64,000 nt of DNA from Verrucomicrobiota bacterium. Lineage in GTDB: Bacteria > Verrucomicrobiota > Verrucomicrobiia > Limisphaerales > UBA1319. Shown one piece after another: positions 16,260 through 26,183 of the stretch. The notes under the pieces were generated by a model that saw only the letters and a program-made list of their open reading frames with translations, did not search any database and was not told the DNA's origin. The DNA is taken from contig JAKLHY010000004.1 in assembly GCA_022709905.1 (NCBI GenBank), forward strand, positions 180,989 through 244,988, read 5' to 3'. Position numbers and translations under genes: made by a program. Numbering within the stretch: the first letter of the stretch is position 1; each line of letters begins with the position of its first letter.

Positions 16260-17810
16260 TCAGGTTTCGACCAGGGGCAGCGTAACGCGGAACGTGCTGC
16301 CGACTCCAACCTGACTGGAGACGGATATTTGGCCGCCATGGGCATCTATGATCGCCTTGCAGATGGCCAATCCCAAGCCCGCCCGGCCTTGGGAGCCGGA
16401 TCGCGATGGATCCACTCGATAGAAGCGATGGAAGATGCGCAGCTGGTCTTCTTCCGGGATCCCCTGGCCATTGTCCGAGACCGTGAATATTGCGTTTTTG
16501 TTATCGGACGCGGTGGCAATTCGGGTGTAGCCACCGGGACGATTGAAGGAAATGGCGTTGGCCAGCAGGTTTGTCATGACCTGGGCGATGCGTTCGGCAT
16601 CTCCGAGGCAATCGAGGGACGTCAAGTTGCAGCGGATTTCGACCTGTGAATCAGCGGCGAGGGGGCCGAGCAAATCGACGCACTCGCGCGCCACGCGTGC
16701 CAGATTGAATCGTTCTCGTTTGATCGTTTCCTGACCCGCGTCGAGGCGCGCCAGTTCGAGGAGGGACTCGGTCAGTTTGCGCATGCGTTGCGCCGCCCGC
16801 TCGCAGGCCCGCAAGGCCTCTTGGTATTCGGGGGCGGTGCGTTCCCTGGAGAGGGTGGTTTGGGTTTGGGAGAGGATGACCGAGACCGGGGTGCGGAGTT
16901 CGTGGGAGGCGTCTGAGGTGAAGCGGGCCTGATGAGCGAACGCGGCTTCGAGGCGGGCGAAAGTCGAGTTAAGCACAGCCGCCAGCCGCCCAAGTTCACT
17001 GTCGGTATTGGCTGCGTTAATGCGCAGGGAAAGATCACCCGCGGCGATCTTCAAGGCTGTGCGGCTGATGTCTTCGATGGGTTGGATGGCTCGCGAGGCA
17101 ACCCACCATCCACCAGCGAGTCCAAACAGGAGGATAGCCCCTCCGGCGACAGTCAGCCAGAATACCAACCGTTTTCGAGCGGCCAACTCCGGCGCTATGG
17201 AGCGACCGATGAGAAGACAATCGCCCATGGGCAGAGACCGGTAGGCTTCTCGGAATTCCCCCCGGGTGCGAATCATCGGAGAAAGGCTGGGGTTCGAGCG
17301 GGGTTCCGGGGGGGGCTTGCGGAATCCCGGTTCCTCCCGGTGCGGCAGCTCGATCCGAGTTGTTCGGAGGGGCATGAGCATGGCGGTCGGGGCATTGGAC
17401 GATTGGAGCAGCAGCGTGCCATCATTCTGCCAAAGGACGAGATAATAGGAGTTGGTTTGGCTGTATTCGGAGGCGGCGGTCTTCAGTAACGACTCTCGCA
17501 GGCGATTCCGCTGGAATGGAGGTTCACGCCGAGGGCCTTGATGGTCCCAGCGCCGAGAACCGGGTGGGGGACCGTCCGGAGGAAAACCCTCGGGCGGCGG
17601 CTCGCCTGGGGAGGGGAGATCGGGCGGGGGTTGTTCTCTGGGAAAGGGCATGGCCAGGAAATCGAGCCGCTGTTTCAACTCCTGGTCGATTCGCCGCGAC
17701 TGGGTGTCCCAAGCGACCTGGTAGGCGGTGAGACCAAAGCCAATCAGGACCATAACCAGCAGCAATCCGTGCCAGGTTTGCACTCGCCATCGTATGGAAT
17801 TAAAGATCAT
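16260..17810 (-). CDS. HAMP-type sensor histidine kinase
   Basis: The protein has an N-terminal membrane helix, a periplasmic domain with an exceptionally Pro-rich stretch (residues about 54-95, rich in PPP and PPPGS), a second membrane helix, HAMP, and kinase core. The H-box is SDASHELRTPVSVIL, the N-box LLANAISFNR, and G-boxes VSDNGQGIPEED and GLGLAIC. It phosphorylates the response regulator whose gene overlaps its start by 4 bp (17807-17810). The signal is unknown. Confidence 0.93.
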   Translation of the reverse strand: MIFNSIRWRVQTWHGLLLVMVLIGFGLTAYQVAWDTQSRRIDQELKQRLDFLAMPFPREQPPPDLPSPGEPPPEGFPPDGPPPGSRRWDHQGPRREPPFQRNRLRESLLKTAASEYSQTNSYYLVLWQNDGTLLLQSSNAPTAMLMPLRTTRIELPHREEPGFRKPPPEPRSNPSLSPMIRTRGEFREAYRSLPMGDCLLIGRSIAPELAARKRLVFWLTVAGGAILLFGLAGGWWVASRAIQPIEDISRTALKIAAGDLSLRINAANTDSELGRLAAVLNSTFARLEAAFAHQARFTSDASHELRTPVSVILSQTQTTLSRERTAPEYQEALRACERAAQRMRKLTESLLELARLDAGQETIKRERFNLARVARECVDLLGPLAADSQVEIRCNLTSLDCLGDAERIAQVMTNLLANAISFNRPGGYTRIATASDNKNAIFTVSDNGQGIPEEDQLRIFHRFYRVDPSRSGSQGRAGLGLAICKAIIDAHGGQISVSSQVGVGSTFRVTLPLVET

Positions 17811-18466
17811 GACTGTAATTCAATGCAATAGCCGTGGCCCCGGCGGGTGCTGATAAAATCGTGTCCAAGCTTCTTTCGGATATTAGACACATGCACATCG
17901 AGGAGATTGGACAGGCTGCTATCGTCCTCGTCGAAAAGATGCTCGTAGAGCATGGTTCGGGTCACCACTTTTCCCCGATGCAAGGCCAGGTATTCCACCA
18001 GGGCATATTCGCGCGCTGTGAGGAGGATTTCCTGACCGTCTCGCGTGAGTTTGCGGGCGGCGGTGTCCAGGACCACGTCCCCGAGGGGGACGCGGGAACT
18101 GGCCTCACTCAGTGAACGCCGGATCAGTGCTCGAACCCGAGCCAGCAATTCATCGATGTCAAAAGGCTTGATGAGATAATCATCGGCTCCGGTGTCCAGA
18201 CCGCGGACCCGATCCCGTATGGCGTCGCGCGCGGTCAGCATCAGGACGGGGGTTTTCTTGGTTTTGCGCAAACGCTGCAACAGTTGCCATCCGTCCAGGA
18301 GCGGCAGCATGATGTCGAGGATGATGGCGTCGTAATCATAATTTTCCGCTTTGAAGAGGCCTTCTTCGCCATTAGCCGCCCCATCCACCGCGTAACCATC
18401 CTCGCGCAGCGCCTGCATCAAGCTGTGAAGCAGATCGGGTTCATCTTCGACAACCAGTGTTCTCAT
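17807..18466 (-). CDS. OmpR-family response regulator
   Basis: The 219 residues comprise a receiver domain (MRTLVVEDEPDLL, phosphoacceptor Asp in AIILDIMLPLLDG, Lys in YLIKPFD) and a winged-helix DNA-binding domain (GDVVLDTAARKLTRDGQE, VHVSNIRKKLG, STRRGHGYCIE). It is the first gene of a two-gene unit with the kinase. The 147-bp gap to the divergent CotH gene is a likely shared promoter region. Confidence 0.95.
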   Translation of the reverse strand: MRTLVVEDEPDLLHSLMQALREDGYAVDGAANGEEGLFKAENYDYDAIILDIMLPLLDGWQLLQRLRKTKKTPVLMLTARDAIRDRVRGLDTGADDYLIKPFDIDELLARVRALIRRSLSEASSRVPLGDVVLDTAARKLTRDGQEILLTAREYALVEYLALHRGKVVTRTMLYEHLFDEDDSSLSNLLDVHVSNIRKKLGHDFISTRRGHGYCIELQS

Positions 18467-18613
18467 GCGAATACGAGCAGCTTACCACTGATCATCTTAA
18501 GAAGCGATGAAGAGCCAATCGAGCCGGAAACCGCCGCGCGAGTTGGAGGGGAAGAAATGAAAAAGTCATGAGCTTCACGTTCGCTTAAGGTGGATGGAAT
18601 TAAGGTAGCTGCC

Positions 18614-20902
18614 ATGAAGAACGTTGTGTTGTGGGTGTGTTTCGCGGGAACCGTCCTGACTCCTTTGCGCGGTTTCAACGCGACGGAGGGGCAAGTCCAT
18701 CTTCGCCAGGATCGCGCGAATGTCCTGCTCGAGGTGCAAGGAGACAAGGACGACGAATGGCGTTTTCAGTTTTCCTCCGATCTCGGGACCTGGACCAATC
18801 TGACGGCTCTCGGCACGGTTTTCTCTGGCAAAACCAATCCTCCCTCGGTTGTAGCTGGCAGCCTCGATGCTTCGCAGGGATTTTATCGGGCCGTCAAAAC
18901 CACCGGGCTTTACGATATTGCTGTTTTGCGGACTGTATCTCTGACCTTCACACAGGCCAATTGGCAGACGCTCCTGGCCAATGGCCGAACGACGGGGTCG
19001 AATACGGTGGGTGACCTGATCTTGGACAACGGGGCGGCTGTTTCCGGCATTGGCGCCCGGTACCGGGGCAATACCTCGTACAGCGGGATGGGGCAGGGTG
19101 GCGCGCCCGCAAAAAAATCCATCAACCTGGAAGTGGACTTCACGGACACGGCCGCCGATGTGATGGGATACAATACGCTCAATCTGAACAACGCCTATGG
19201 GGACGAAACCCTGATGCGCGAACCCCTCTATTTTTACGTGATGCAGCATTATACCGTGTGTCCTCAGGGGAGCATGGTCAGGCTGTACATTAACGGGGAT
19301 TATTGGGGGGTCTACTCATTTGCCCAGCAGGAGAACGGCGATCTCATCCGGCAATGGTGTCCGAGCTATGACGGGGATCTTTGGCGTGCCCCGAATATGG
19401 CGGGCATGCCGGGCGGGGGGCCGGGGGGCCGGCCTCCGGGAGGGGGAGGGACGACTACCGGCGGCGCCTCGGCGCTCAGCTATCTGGGCACCAACCTGGC
19501 CACCTATCAAGCGAACTACGAGCTGAAGACGGATCATTCCTCCAACGCCTGGCAATCGCTCATGCACGCCACAGATGTGCTGAACAACACGCCCACAAAC
19601 CAATTGCGAGATAAGGTCGAAGACGTGCTGGCAGTCGATCGGTGGCTTTGGTTTCTCGCCATCGAGAACATTTTTGCCGACGACGACAGCTACTTCAACA
19701 AGGGGGCCGATTACGGTTTTTACCACGAACCGGAGAGCGGCCGGATCCATCCGGTCGAGCACGATGGCAATGAGTCTTTTATGTCCGGAGACGTTTCGTT
19801 GTCGCCGGTCCAGGGGGCGGGGGACACCGGACGGCCGGTCTTGTACCGACTGCTGCGCATTCCGGAGCTGCGACAACGCTATCTGGCTCACATGCGGACC
19901 GTGCTCGAGGAGTTTTACAATCCCGGTGTGATGAACGCGCTTATCGATCAGTTATCCGCGTTGAGTTACAGCGCCATCGCGGCGGACACCAAGAAGGGAT
20001 TCACGATGACAGCTCATGCCAGCGATGTGACAGGGCTGAAGACCTTTATCGCCAATCGATACAAATACCTGACCAACCACGCTGAGCTTCGGCCCGTTCC
20101 CCCGAGGATCGCATCCGTGCTGGGCCCGGCTGCCGCGCCCACACCGCTGGAGGTTCCGGTCATCACCGCCCAGGTGTCGGGCGGGGCAGGCGCGGCTGTG
20201 GATTCCGTCTGGCTGTATTATCGCGCCAAGTCGTTTGGGCGCTTCAGCGTAGTCCAGATGTTGGATGACGGAGCGCACGGCGACGGATCGGCAGACGACG
20301 GAGTCTTTGGCGCTTCGACGGTTCCGTATCCAGCGGGCACGAAGGTGCGGTACTATGTGGAGGCGCGATCGGCGAACAGCGCCAAGGCGGCCTGCTTTTC
20401 CCCGGCGCGGGCCGAGGAGGACACCTGCAATTACCGGGTGGGGCTCGCCGCAGCCGCGACAACGCCCGTGGTGATTAATGAATTGATGGCCTCGAACCAA
20501 GGAACTCTTGCCGATCCCCAGGGCGAGTATGATGACTGGATCGAGTTGCTCAATATCACTGACCAGAAGGTTGATCTCTCGGGACGGTATCTGACGGATG
20601 ATCCGAACAATCCGCGCAAGTGGTCGTTTCCCGAAGGCACCGTCCTGCCTGCGGGCGCATACCTGCTCGTTTGGGCTGATGAAGACGGATCCGACACGAC
20701 GGGGCTTCATGCCAATTTCAAACTCTCGGCCGATGGAGAGCAGGTCCTGCTGATCGACACAGATGCCAACGGGAATCTCATCCTGGACTCGGTCTTCTTC
20801 GGGGCGCAGGAACGCGATTTATCCTACGGTCGTTCCCCTGAATCCTCGAATCCCTGGAAGATTCAGATCCCGACTCCGGAGAAGGCCAATGACACCCCTT
20901 AA
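18614..20902 (+). CDS. Secreted CotH-kinase and lamin-tail-domain protein
   Basis: The ATG at 18614 gives a good signal peptide (MKNVVLWVCFAGTVLTPL). The middle (residues about 105-480) has the CotH fold, with LRGYRGN-like ARYRGNTSYSG, KKSINLEVDF and HPVEHDGNESF, of a family that in Bacillus CotH is a protein kinase-like enzyme. A Gly/Pro-rich insertion (MPGGGPGGRPPGGGG) is near residue 265. The end (about 625-755) is a lamin-tail domain (VINELMASNQG, DDWIELLNITDQKVDLSG). Such proteins are widespread in this phylum, exported and of unknown role. It is divergent from the response regulator gene. Confidence 0.85.
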   Translation: MKNVVLWVCFAGTVLTPLRGFNATEGQVHLRQDRANVLLEVQGDKDDEWRFQFSSDLGTWTNLTALGTVFSGKTNPPSVVAGSLDASQGFYRAVKTTGLYDIAVLRTVSLTFTQANWQTLLANGRTTGSNTVGDLILDNGAAVSGIGARYRGNTSYSGMGQGGAPAKKSINLEVDFTDTAADVMGYNTLNLNNAYGDETLMREPLYFYVMQHYTVCPQGSMVRLYINGDYWGVYSFAQQENGDLIRQWCPSYDGDLWRAPNMAGMPGGGPGGRPPGGGGTTTGGASALSYLGTNLATYQANYELKTDHSSNAWQSLMHATDVLNNTPTNQLRDKVEDVLAVDRWLWFLAIENIFADDDSYFNKGADYGFYHEPESGRIHPVEHDGNESFMSGDVSLSPVQGAGDTGRPVLYRLLRIPELRQRYLAHMRTVLEEFYNPGVMNALIDQLSALSYSAIAADTKKGFTMTAHASDVTGLKTFIANRYKYLTNHAELRPVPPRIASVLGPAAAPTPLEVPVITAQVSGGAGAAVDSVWLYYRAKSFGRFSVVQMLDDGAHGDGSADDGVFGASTVPYPAGTKVRYYVEARSANSAKAACFSPARAEEDTCNYRVGLAAAATTPVVINELMASNQGTLADPQGEYDDWIELLNITDQKVDLSGRYLTDDPNNPRKWSFPEGTVLPAGAYLLVWADEDGSDTTGLHANFKLSADGEQVLLIDTDANGNLILDSVFFGAQERDLSYGRSPESSNPWKIQIPTPEKANDTP

Positions 20903-21081
20903 CGTCAGAGATGTGGCAAAAGGCAAATCTTATTGGCGACAAACGGCTGAATGCAGCCGAACGCAAGGCGGCCCGAGCCTGAAAGGCTTTGTCGAAAAAC
21001 GCCGGGCCTTTCTCCTCAAGCCGGTTGAAATCACAAAAGCCACGCCTTGACCGAACGAGATACTCGATTGACCATGCCGGC

Positions 21082-22080
21082 ATGAGTAGTCCGATGAAAT
21101 GCCTCCTGAGGGCGGGCAGGGCAGGCGTCGTTTTTATGGGGTTGATGCAGGCTTGCGGGGCGGATGTATCGACTGGGGATTCGGCGGCCCCGCGGCCGCA
21201 GCATCCCCGGCTTGTTCTGGAACGGCATCTAACCCTGGCTCCGAAGCCGGGAAATCCTCGGAACAGCGAGGGAGATTTCGTCCAGCTTAAGGACGGTCGG
21301 TGGTTATTTATTTATACCCATTTCATGAGTGGAGCCGATGATCATTCCCGGGCGTTGCTTGCCGCTCGTGAATCTTCGGATGGTGGCAGGTCCTGGAGTG
21401 AAAACGACACGGTGGTGGTTTCGAACGAAGGCGGCTTCAATGTCATGTCCGTCTCTTTGCGACGCCTGAAATCGGGTCGCATCGCCCTTTTTTACCTGCG
21501 GAAGAATTCGCTGCAGGATTGCCGGCCCATTCTGCGGTTGTCGGATGACGAAGGAAAGACCTGGCGTCGCAGCCGAACTCTGCTTGACAAGGACACGAGC
21601 GGTTCCCGTGTCAACTTCATGGAACCGGGTCTGGTAGAGGTCTCCACCCGGCGGATACTGATGGTGATTCGCACGAAACTCGGTTGCCAATATCTCAGCG
21701 AGTCGGGGGATCAAGGAGAAAACTGGACGCCCCCCCAACCCAGCGCACTGCTGTCTCCCGAAGCCCCGGCCACCCTCATCCGGATTCCCTCCACCGGCGA
21801 TTTGCTCGTCGTGTGGAACGATCATTGCGGGCAATCTGAGGACTATCGTCGTTCGCAGCCGCCGATCCGCACACCGCTGGCGGCCGCCATTTCGCGGGAT
21901 GGCGGCAGGACGTGGGAAAATGAAAAACTCGTCGAGGACCGGGCTGGACACGGGTATTGCTATATCGCCGTCGCTTTTGCCGGTGAACGCGTGCTGCTCG
22001 CTTATTGCGCCCACCCATCCTCCTACGGACTGGAAACCACTCAAATCAGTTCCTTCAGAATCGAGGATTTGTATCGATGA
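21082..22080 (+). CDS. Sialidase-like propeller protein, exported
   Basis: From the ATG at 21082 the protein has 332 residues with a signal-like N-terminus ending near AGVVFMGLMQACGAD; the Cys could be a weak lipobox but the -2 and -3 residues do not fit well. Asp-box motifs SSDGGRSW, SDDEGKTW, SESGDQGENW and SRDGGRTW are clear, and YRRSQPPIRTPLAAAI resembles the central sialidase segment. It is probably an extracytoplasmic glycosidase. An upstream in-frame start at 20989 would add 31 residues and spoil the signal peptide. Confidence 0.8.
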   Translation: MSSPMKCLLRAGRAGVVFMGLMQACGADVSTGDSAAPRPQHPRLVLERHLTLAPKPGNPRNSEGDFVQLKDGRWLFIYTHFMSGADDHSRALLAARESSDGGRSWSENDTVVVSNEGGFNVMSVSLRRLKSGRIALFYLRKNSLQDCRPILRLSDDEGKTWRRSRTLLDKDTSGSRVNFMEPGLVEVSTRRILMVIRTKLGCQYLSESGDQGENWTPPQPSALLSPEAPATLIRIPSTGDLLVVWNDHCGQSEDYRRSQPPIRTPLAAAISRDGGRTWENEKLVEDRAGHGYCYIAVAFAGERVLLAYCAHPSSYGLETTQISSFRIEDLYR

Positions 22081-22632
22081 AAGCCTGACGGTACCGATGC
22101 CCGTCCGATCCCGCGGGGACTCGCGGTCGGGGTCAGAAGCCCTGGGTGCCGCTTGGCCGCAAGGCTGATTACGGAACCAACGCCCAGGACCGAGATCCCG
22201 ACAGGGACGGTCGATAAGCCCGCGTGGATACGCTGGCGAAGGCGGCCGTGGCGTCAAGTGGGTTTGAAGCCGTACTGGGGAAAACCCGTCGTACGGAATT
22301 TAACTCAGCAGACCGCCAGATGGACCACAAATGAATGGCCACAACACAAATGACTCAAAATAAAAGCATTTTTGCGCATTTTTGTGGCTAGGCACCTGTC
22401 TTCTATCCTGCGGACTCCTCTGTCGAGGGTGCAGAGGAAACGAAGTGGATGGCCTGGTGACCGTTTGCCACAACGCCCGAAAGGGCCGATACGCCGGAAG
22501 TCATTGGCTTAATCATGTTCGCGCCTCTGCTCTACTCGATGATTATTCGCGGTCAAGTTGTTTTTGAATTGCGGTTCAAGGCGCGCCATTCTGGCTTGCT
22601 TTACAGCTCAGGAATCCCGATAGAATGCCATC
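22081..22632. other. Gene-free 552-bp stretch with repeat copies
   Basis: No convincing gene is seen. Around 22145-22230 one frame reads like the tail of a Ca-binding or prepilin-type protein (DPDRDG), but it is short and lacks a start; I treat it as noise or a decayed remnant. A dispersed repeat (22312-22344) and a GCCACAA/TTGTGGC stem (22338-22344 and 22382-22388) lie in its second half. Confidence 0.5.
22312..22344. repeat. 33-bp dispersed repeat, copy A
   Basis: This segment is the reverse complement of 39653-39685 with only 2 mismatches over 33 bp. The core is CCACAAATGAATGGCC. The two copies are in opposite orientation and 17 kb apart, both in gaps without genes. Confidence 0.75.
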
Positions 22633-25452
22633 ATGAAATCAACTTGCTCCCTTCTTGGTTTTTTTGTGACGGCATTTCTTTCGGGTTCTCTCGCCTCGAC
22701 TCGTGGGGATATCAGCCATTACCAGGCTGCAGTGAAGAACGAGGCGGGACTGATCTCCTATTACACCTTCGACGCGGAGGATGCTGCCGACTTTCGCTCG
22801 GTGAATCCCGGCACGATCGTGGGAACGGTGAGTTTTGACGCGGGGCTCGGGCATGGGGCCAACAAGGCACTCGTCCTGAAAGGGACCGGGCATGTTAATC
22901 TCGGCGGAGTGGATTCGTTTGATTTCGTTGGTGTGAACGGAACGGTCGAGGCTTGGATTCGAGCCGATTGGAAGACCAGTCCCGGCTACAATCCCGCCAT
23001 TTTTTCCGATCGAGACGGCGGGCCCGTGAATTGGAGTGTTCACATGAATGCGGACAAACGCACCGCGGGTTTATGGAATGGCTCATCCTATGAACCTCTG
23101 GCCCTTCCGGCCACAGGGACGAACTGGCACCACCTGGCGGTTGTTTTTGACACCAATCCCGAATCGGGCACCAGCCGGTTTACCCTTTATTGGGACGGAT
23201 CCCCGGTGGGGCATACGACGCAGGCCTTGGGGCCTTCTCCCGAGTCGCCGACTCAGTTGGGTTCCGCCTCGGCCAGTGGACTGGAGCGTTGGATCGGCGC
23301 GTTGGACGAAGTGGCGTTTTACAGCGAGGCACTCAGCGCCGCCGCGATCCAGGCCCATTATACGGCCTTTCTGGTGGGCGATCCGCCGTCCATCCTGACG
23401 CAGCCGCAAGGCGGAATTTTCTTGCAGGGTGTTCAGCTCGCATTATCTGTCGAGGCCAAAGGGGCTGGACTGAGTTATCAATGGTATCAAAACAACCTTC
23501 CCGTTCCCAACGCCACCGATTCGGCACTGACGTTGAATCAACTGGGGGCCGTTCACATTGGGGCATACCAGGTGGTGGTGGCCAACGCGGCGGGCGGGGC
23601 GACCAGCGCCGTGGCCCAAGTTGAGCTGGGCGACTTGCCCGGGAAACTCATACAATACCAGGCCGCCGTGCGATCGGAACCCAGCCTGATTTCTCTTTAC
23701 AGCTTTGATCATCTCGATGCACAGGACTCGAAAGACAACCATCATGGAACGTCCCAAGGCCAGGTTGCTTATGCGGACGGGATGGGGGGGGGCGCCGGCA
23801 AGGCTCTGATCCTCAATTCGGCGGGGCATGTCAATCTCGGTCAGGTGGAAGCCTTCAGTTTTGCCTCCGGGAAAGGGACCATCGAGTCCTGGGTTCGCGC
23901 TGATTGGACCTCGGCCCTGGGGCTGAATCCCACTCTCTTTGCGAATCGCGATGGCGGATCGGTGACGTGGAGTATCCACATGAACGATTCCAAGGACGGC
24001 ATTGGCCTGTGGAATGGCAACAACTACCTGCCTCAACCGACGCCCGGCACCGGGACTGCCTGGCATCATCTTGCGGTGGTTTTCGATACCGATAACGCCA
24101 CAGGCGATCCTCGCTTCCTCGTCTACTGGGATGGGGTCTCTGCAGGCGGCGCGCCGCAAGGTCTGGGGATGCTGGCAGATTTGCCCGTCCAACTGGGCTC
24201 ATCCTCGGCGAGTGGTCAGGAACGATGGGTAGGCGCTCTCGATGAGGTTGCCTTTTATAGCGATGCCCTGGATGCGGCCGCGATTCAGGCGCATTACACA
24301 GCCTTTATCGCCGGGGATCCCCCTCTGATCACCGTGCAACCCCGCGGCGGGAGTTACTTTGCCAACAGCTCACTGACCCTTCGAGTGGGCGCCCAAGGCC
24401 TCGATTTGTCCTATCAATGGCTCAAGAACGGTTTGCCCATCGAAGGGGCCAATACGCCTAATCTCTCCTTCGGCGCGCTTACGGCAAGCGATGTTGCCAG
24501 CTACCGGGTCCGTGTTTCCAATCCTGCCGGTTCCGTCGAGAGCGAGTCTGCTGTTGTAACCGTGATCGTACCTGATCTGGCTCGTTATCAGAAAACGATT
24601 CGAGATGAACCCGATCTTATTTCATTTTACACATTCGATACTGGCGATGCCATGGATTCAAAATCGGCAAACCACGGCATCGTTGTCGATGCTGTGGATT
24701 TTCAAACCGGGGTGGGCGGTGGAGCTGATCAGGCGCTGGTGCTCGACGGATATGGTCACGTGGATCTTAGCCAGGTCAGCGTATTCGATTTCGCCTCGGG
24801 CAAAGGCACTGTGGAAGCCTGGCTGAGGGCCGATTGGACCTCAGGTCCTGGATATAATCCAACCGTCTTCGCCGATCGGGATGGAGGCCCGGTCAATTGG
24901 AGCGTCCATCTGAATGCGGGCAAGGAAGCGGCGGGATTGTGGAACGGATCCACTCACCAGCCCATGCCTGTGGCTAACACGGGTTTCCTCTGGCATCACC
25001 TGGCTGTCGTGTTTGACGTCGACAATGAATCCGGAAGCAGCACGTTCACCCTGTATTGGGATGGATTGCCCGTGGGAACCACCCTCCAGGCCCTGGGGCC
25101 GTCACCTGATGCGCCCACCGAACTGGGATCGGCGTCAGTCCTGGGCCAGGAACGGTGGATCGGCGCGCTAGACGAAGTGGCCTTTTACAGTGGAGCCTTG
25201 TCGGCCAAAGCCATTCAGAATCACTATCAAGCCTTGCTCGGCGGTTCCCTCGAACCCCCCGTGCTCTCCTGCAGTCGCTCAGGTTCGCAGGTGGTTCTCT
25301 CGTGGCCGGCTGAGACGACCGGTTTTACGCTGGAATCTGCCGCCGTTCTGCCGGCGGACTCATGGGCTCCGGTGCCCGGGGTGGTTAACAACAGCGTGAC
25401 CCTCGATGCCTCCTCCGGAACCCGATTCTTCTGCCTGAGGAGTGGGCCCTAG
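22633..25452 (+). CDS. Secreted protein with three LamG and two Ig-like domains
   Basis: The 939-residue protein has a signal peptide (MKSTCSLLGFFVTAFLSGSLA). Three near-identical LamG/concanavalin-like units of about 220 residues begin YQAAVKNEAGLISYYTFD, YQAAVRSEPSLISLYSFD and YQKTIRDEPDLISFYTFD; each ends with RW(I/V)GALDEVAFYS. Immunoglobulin-like domains (GLSYQWYQNNLPVPNA and DLSYQWLKNGLPIEGA) separate them. A short C-terminal Fn3-like piece follows. LamG domains of this kind bind glycans or act as structural adhesion modules on the cell surface. No enzymatic motif is seen. The repeats arose by internal duplication. Confidence 0.88.
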   Translation: MKSTCSLLGFFVTAFLSGSLASTRGDISHYQAAVKNEAGLISYYTFDAEDAADFRSVNPGTIVGTVSFDAGLGHGANKALVLKGTGHVNLGGVDSFDFVGVNGTVEAWIRADWKTSPGYNPAIFSDRDGGPVNWSVHMNADKRTAGLWNGSSYEPLALPATGTNWHHLAVVFDTNPESGTSRFTLYWDGSPVGHTTQALGPSPESPTQLGSASASGLERWIGALDEVAFYSEALSAAAIQAHYTAFLVGDPPSILTQPQGGIFLQGVQLALSVEAKGAGLSYQWYQNNLPVPNATDSALTLNQLGAVHIGAYQVVVANAAGGATSAVAQVELGDLPGKLIQYQAAVRSEPSLISLYSFDHLDAQDSKDNHHGTSQGQVAYADGMGGGAGKALILNSAGHVNLGQVEAFSFASGKGTIESWVRADWTSALGLNPTLFANRDGGSVTWSIHMNDSKDGIGLWNGNNYLPQPTPGTGTAWHHLAVVFDTDNATGDPRFLVYWDGVSAGGAPQGLGMLADLPVQLGSSSASGQERWVGALDEVAFYSDALDAAAIQAHYTAFIAGDPPLITVQPRGGSYFANSSLTLRVGAQGLDLSYQWLKNGLPIEGANTPNLSFGALTASDVASYRVRVSNPAGSVESESAVVTVIVPDLARYQKTIRDEPDLISFYTFDTGDAMDSKSANHGIVVDAVDFQTGVGGGADQALVLDGYGHVDLSQVSVFDFASGKGTVEAWLRADWTSGPGYNPTVFADRDGGPVNWSVHLNAGKEAAGLWNGSTHQPMPVANTGFLWHHLAVVFDVDNESGSSTFTLYWDGLPVGTTLQALGPSPDAPTELGSASVLGQERWIGALDEVAFYSGALSAKAIQNHYQALLGGSLEPPVLSCSRSGSQVVLSWPAETTGFTLESAAVLPADSWAPVPGVVNNSVTLDASSGTRFFCLRSGP

Positions 25453-25559
25453 GACTTCTCGAGTCTCAAGTTGCCCGGCATAAACGGCGTGCTGAATTAG
25501 CCTGAGAGATGTCAGGATTGGATGAACCCTCCTTTGGATTTGAGGGATAAACATGAGCA

Positions 25560-26183
25560 GTGATCTCGAATCCGACCATTGGCGCTTTTGATGGGCTGGA
25601 ACCGTTCCTCGATCGAGCCCGAAAAGGGGACGCTGAAGCGTTCTGCCATTGTGCCGCCGCGTATGAGACTCGCCTGTTCCGGCAGGCGATGGCCTTGAGT
25701 GGCGATTTCCATGCCGCCGAGGATCTGGTTGCTGAAACCATGATCGAGGCTTGGAGAAGCCTGCCTCGTTTCAATGGGGCCTGCCGGTTTTCCACCTGGC
25801 TCTATGCGATCCTCCTGCATCGCTATCAGAAATCCTTGCGGCGGAATCAATCACGGCCAGTGCCGTGGACCGTGCTTTCCCAGCCTGGTTCCGATGAGCT
25901 GACTGAAGCGGTCGCCCGTCTCTCCGATCCGCAACCGATCGCCTGTGAAACCCTCGTCCAAAACGAGTCATCAGCGCGGTTGCAGGCCGCTGTGTCCGAA
26001 TTGCCCGAGACCCATCAGACGGTCGTTTTGCTGCGATTCTACGAAGGCGCGTCGCTGGCTGAAATCGCCGCTGCTCTTCAACTCCCCGTCGGCACCATCA
26101 AATCGCGTCTTCATTATGCCCTGGCCCGATTGCGTGACATGCCCGAGGTGATGAACCTTTGGAACTCGGGAGGGGATATATGA
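25560..26183 (+). CDS. ECF RNA polymerase sigma factor
   Basis: The 207-residue protein has sigma region 2 (AEDLVAETMIEAWRSLPRF, FSTWLYAILLHRYQ) and region 4 (LPETHQTVVLLRFYEGAS, VGTIKSRLHYALARLR). It directs RNA polymerase to a stress or envelope regulon. The best start is a GTG at 25560, since the nearby ATG at 25552 is out of frame. It overlaps the next gene by ATGA (26180-26183), which encodes an anti-sigma factor with a zinc motif. Confidence 0.92.
   Translation: MISNPTIGAFDGLEPFLDRARKGDAEAFCHCAAAYETRLFRQAMALSGDFHAAEDLVAETMIEAWRSLPRFNGACRFSTWLYAILLHRYQKSLRRNQSRPVPWTVLSQPGSDELTEAVARLSDPQPIACETLVQNESSARLQAAVSELPETHQTVVLLRFYEGASLAEIAAALQLPVGTIKSRLHYALARLRDMPEVMNLWNSGGDI

Noticed and set aside
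22138..22230. Frame reading DYGTNAQDRDPDRDG, like a Ca-binding protein tail
   Set aside because: It is too short, has no start, and ends without family context; it may be a decayed remnant but cannot be supported.
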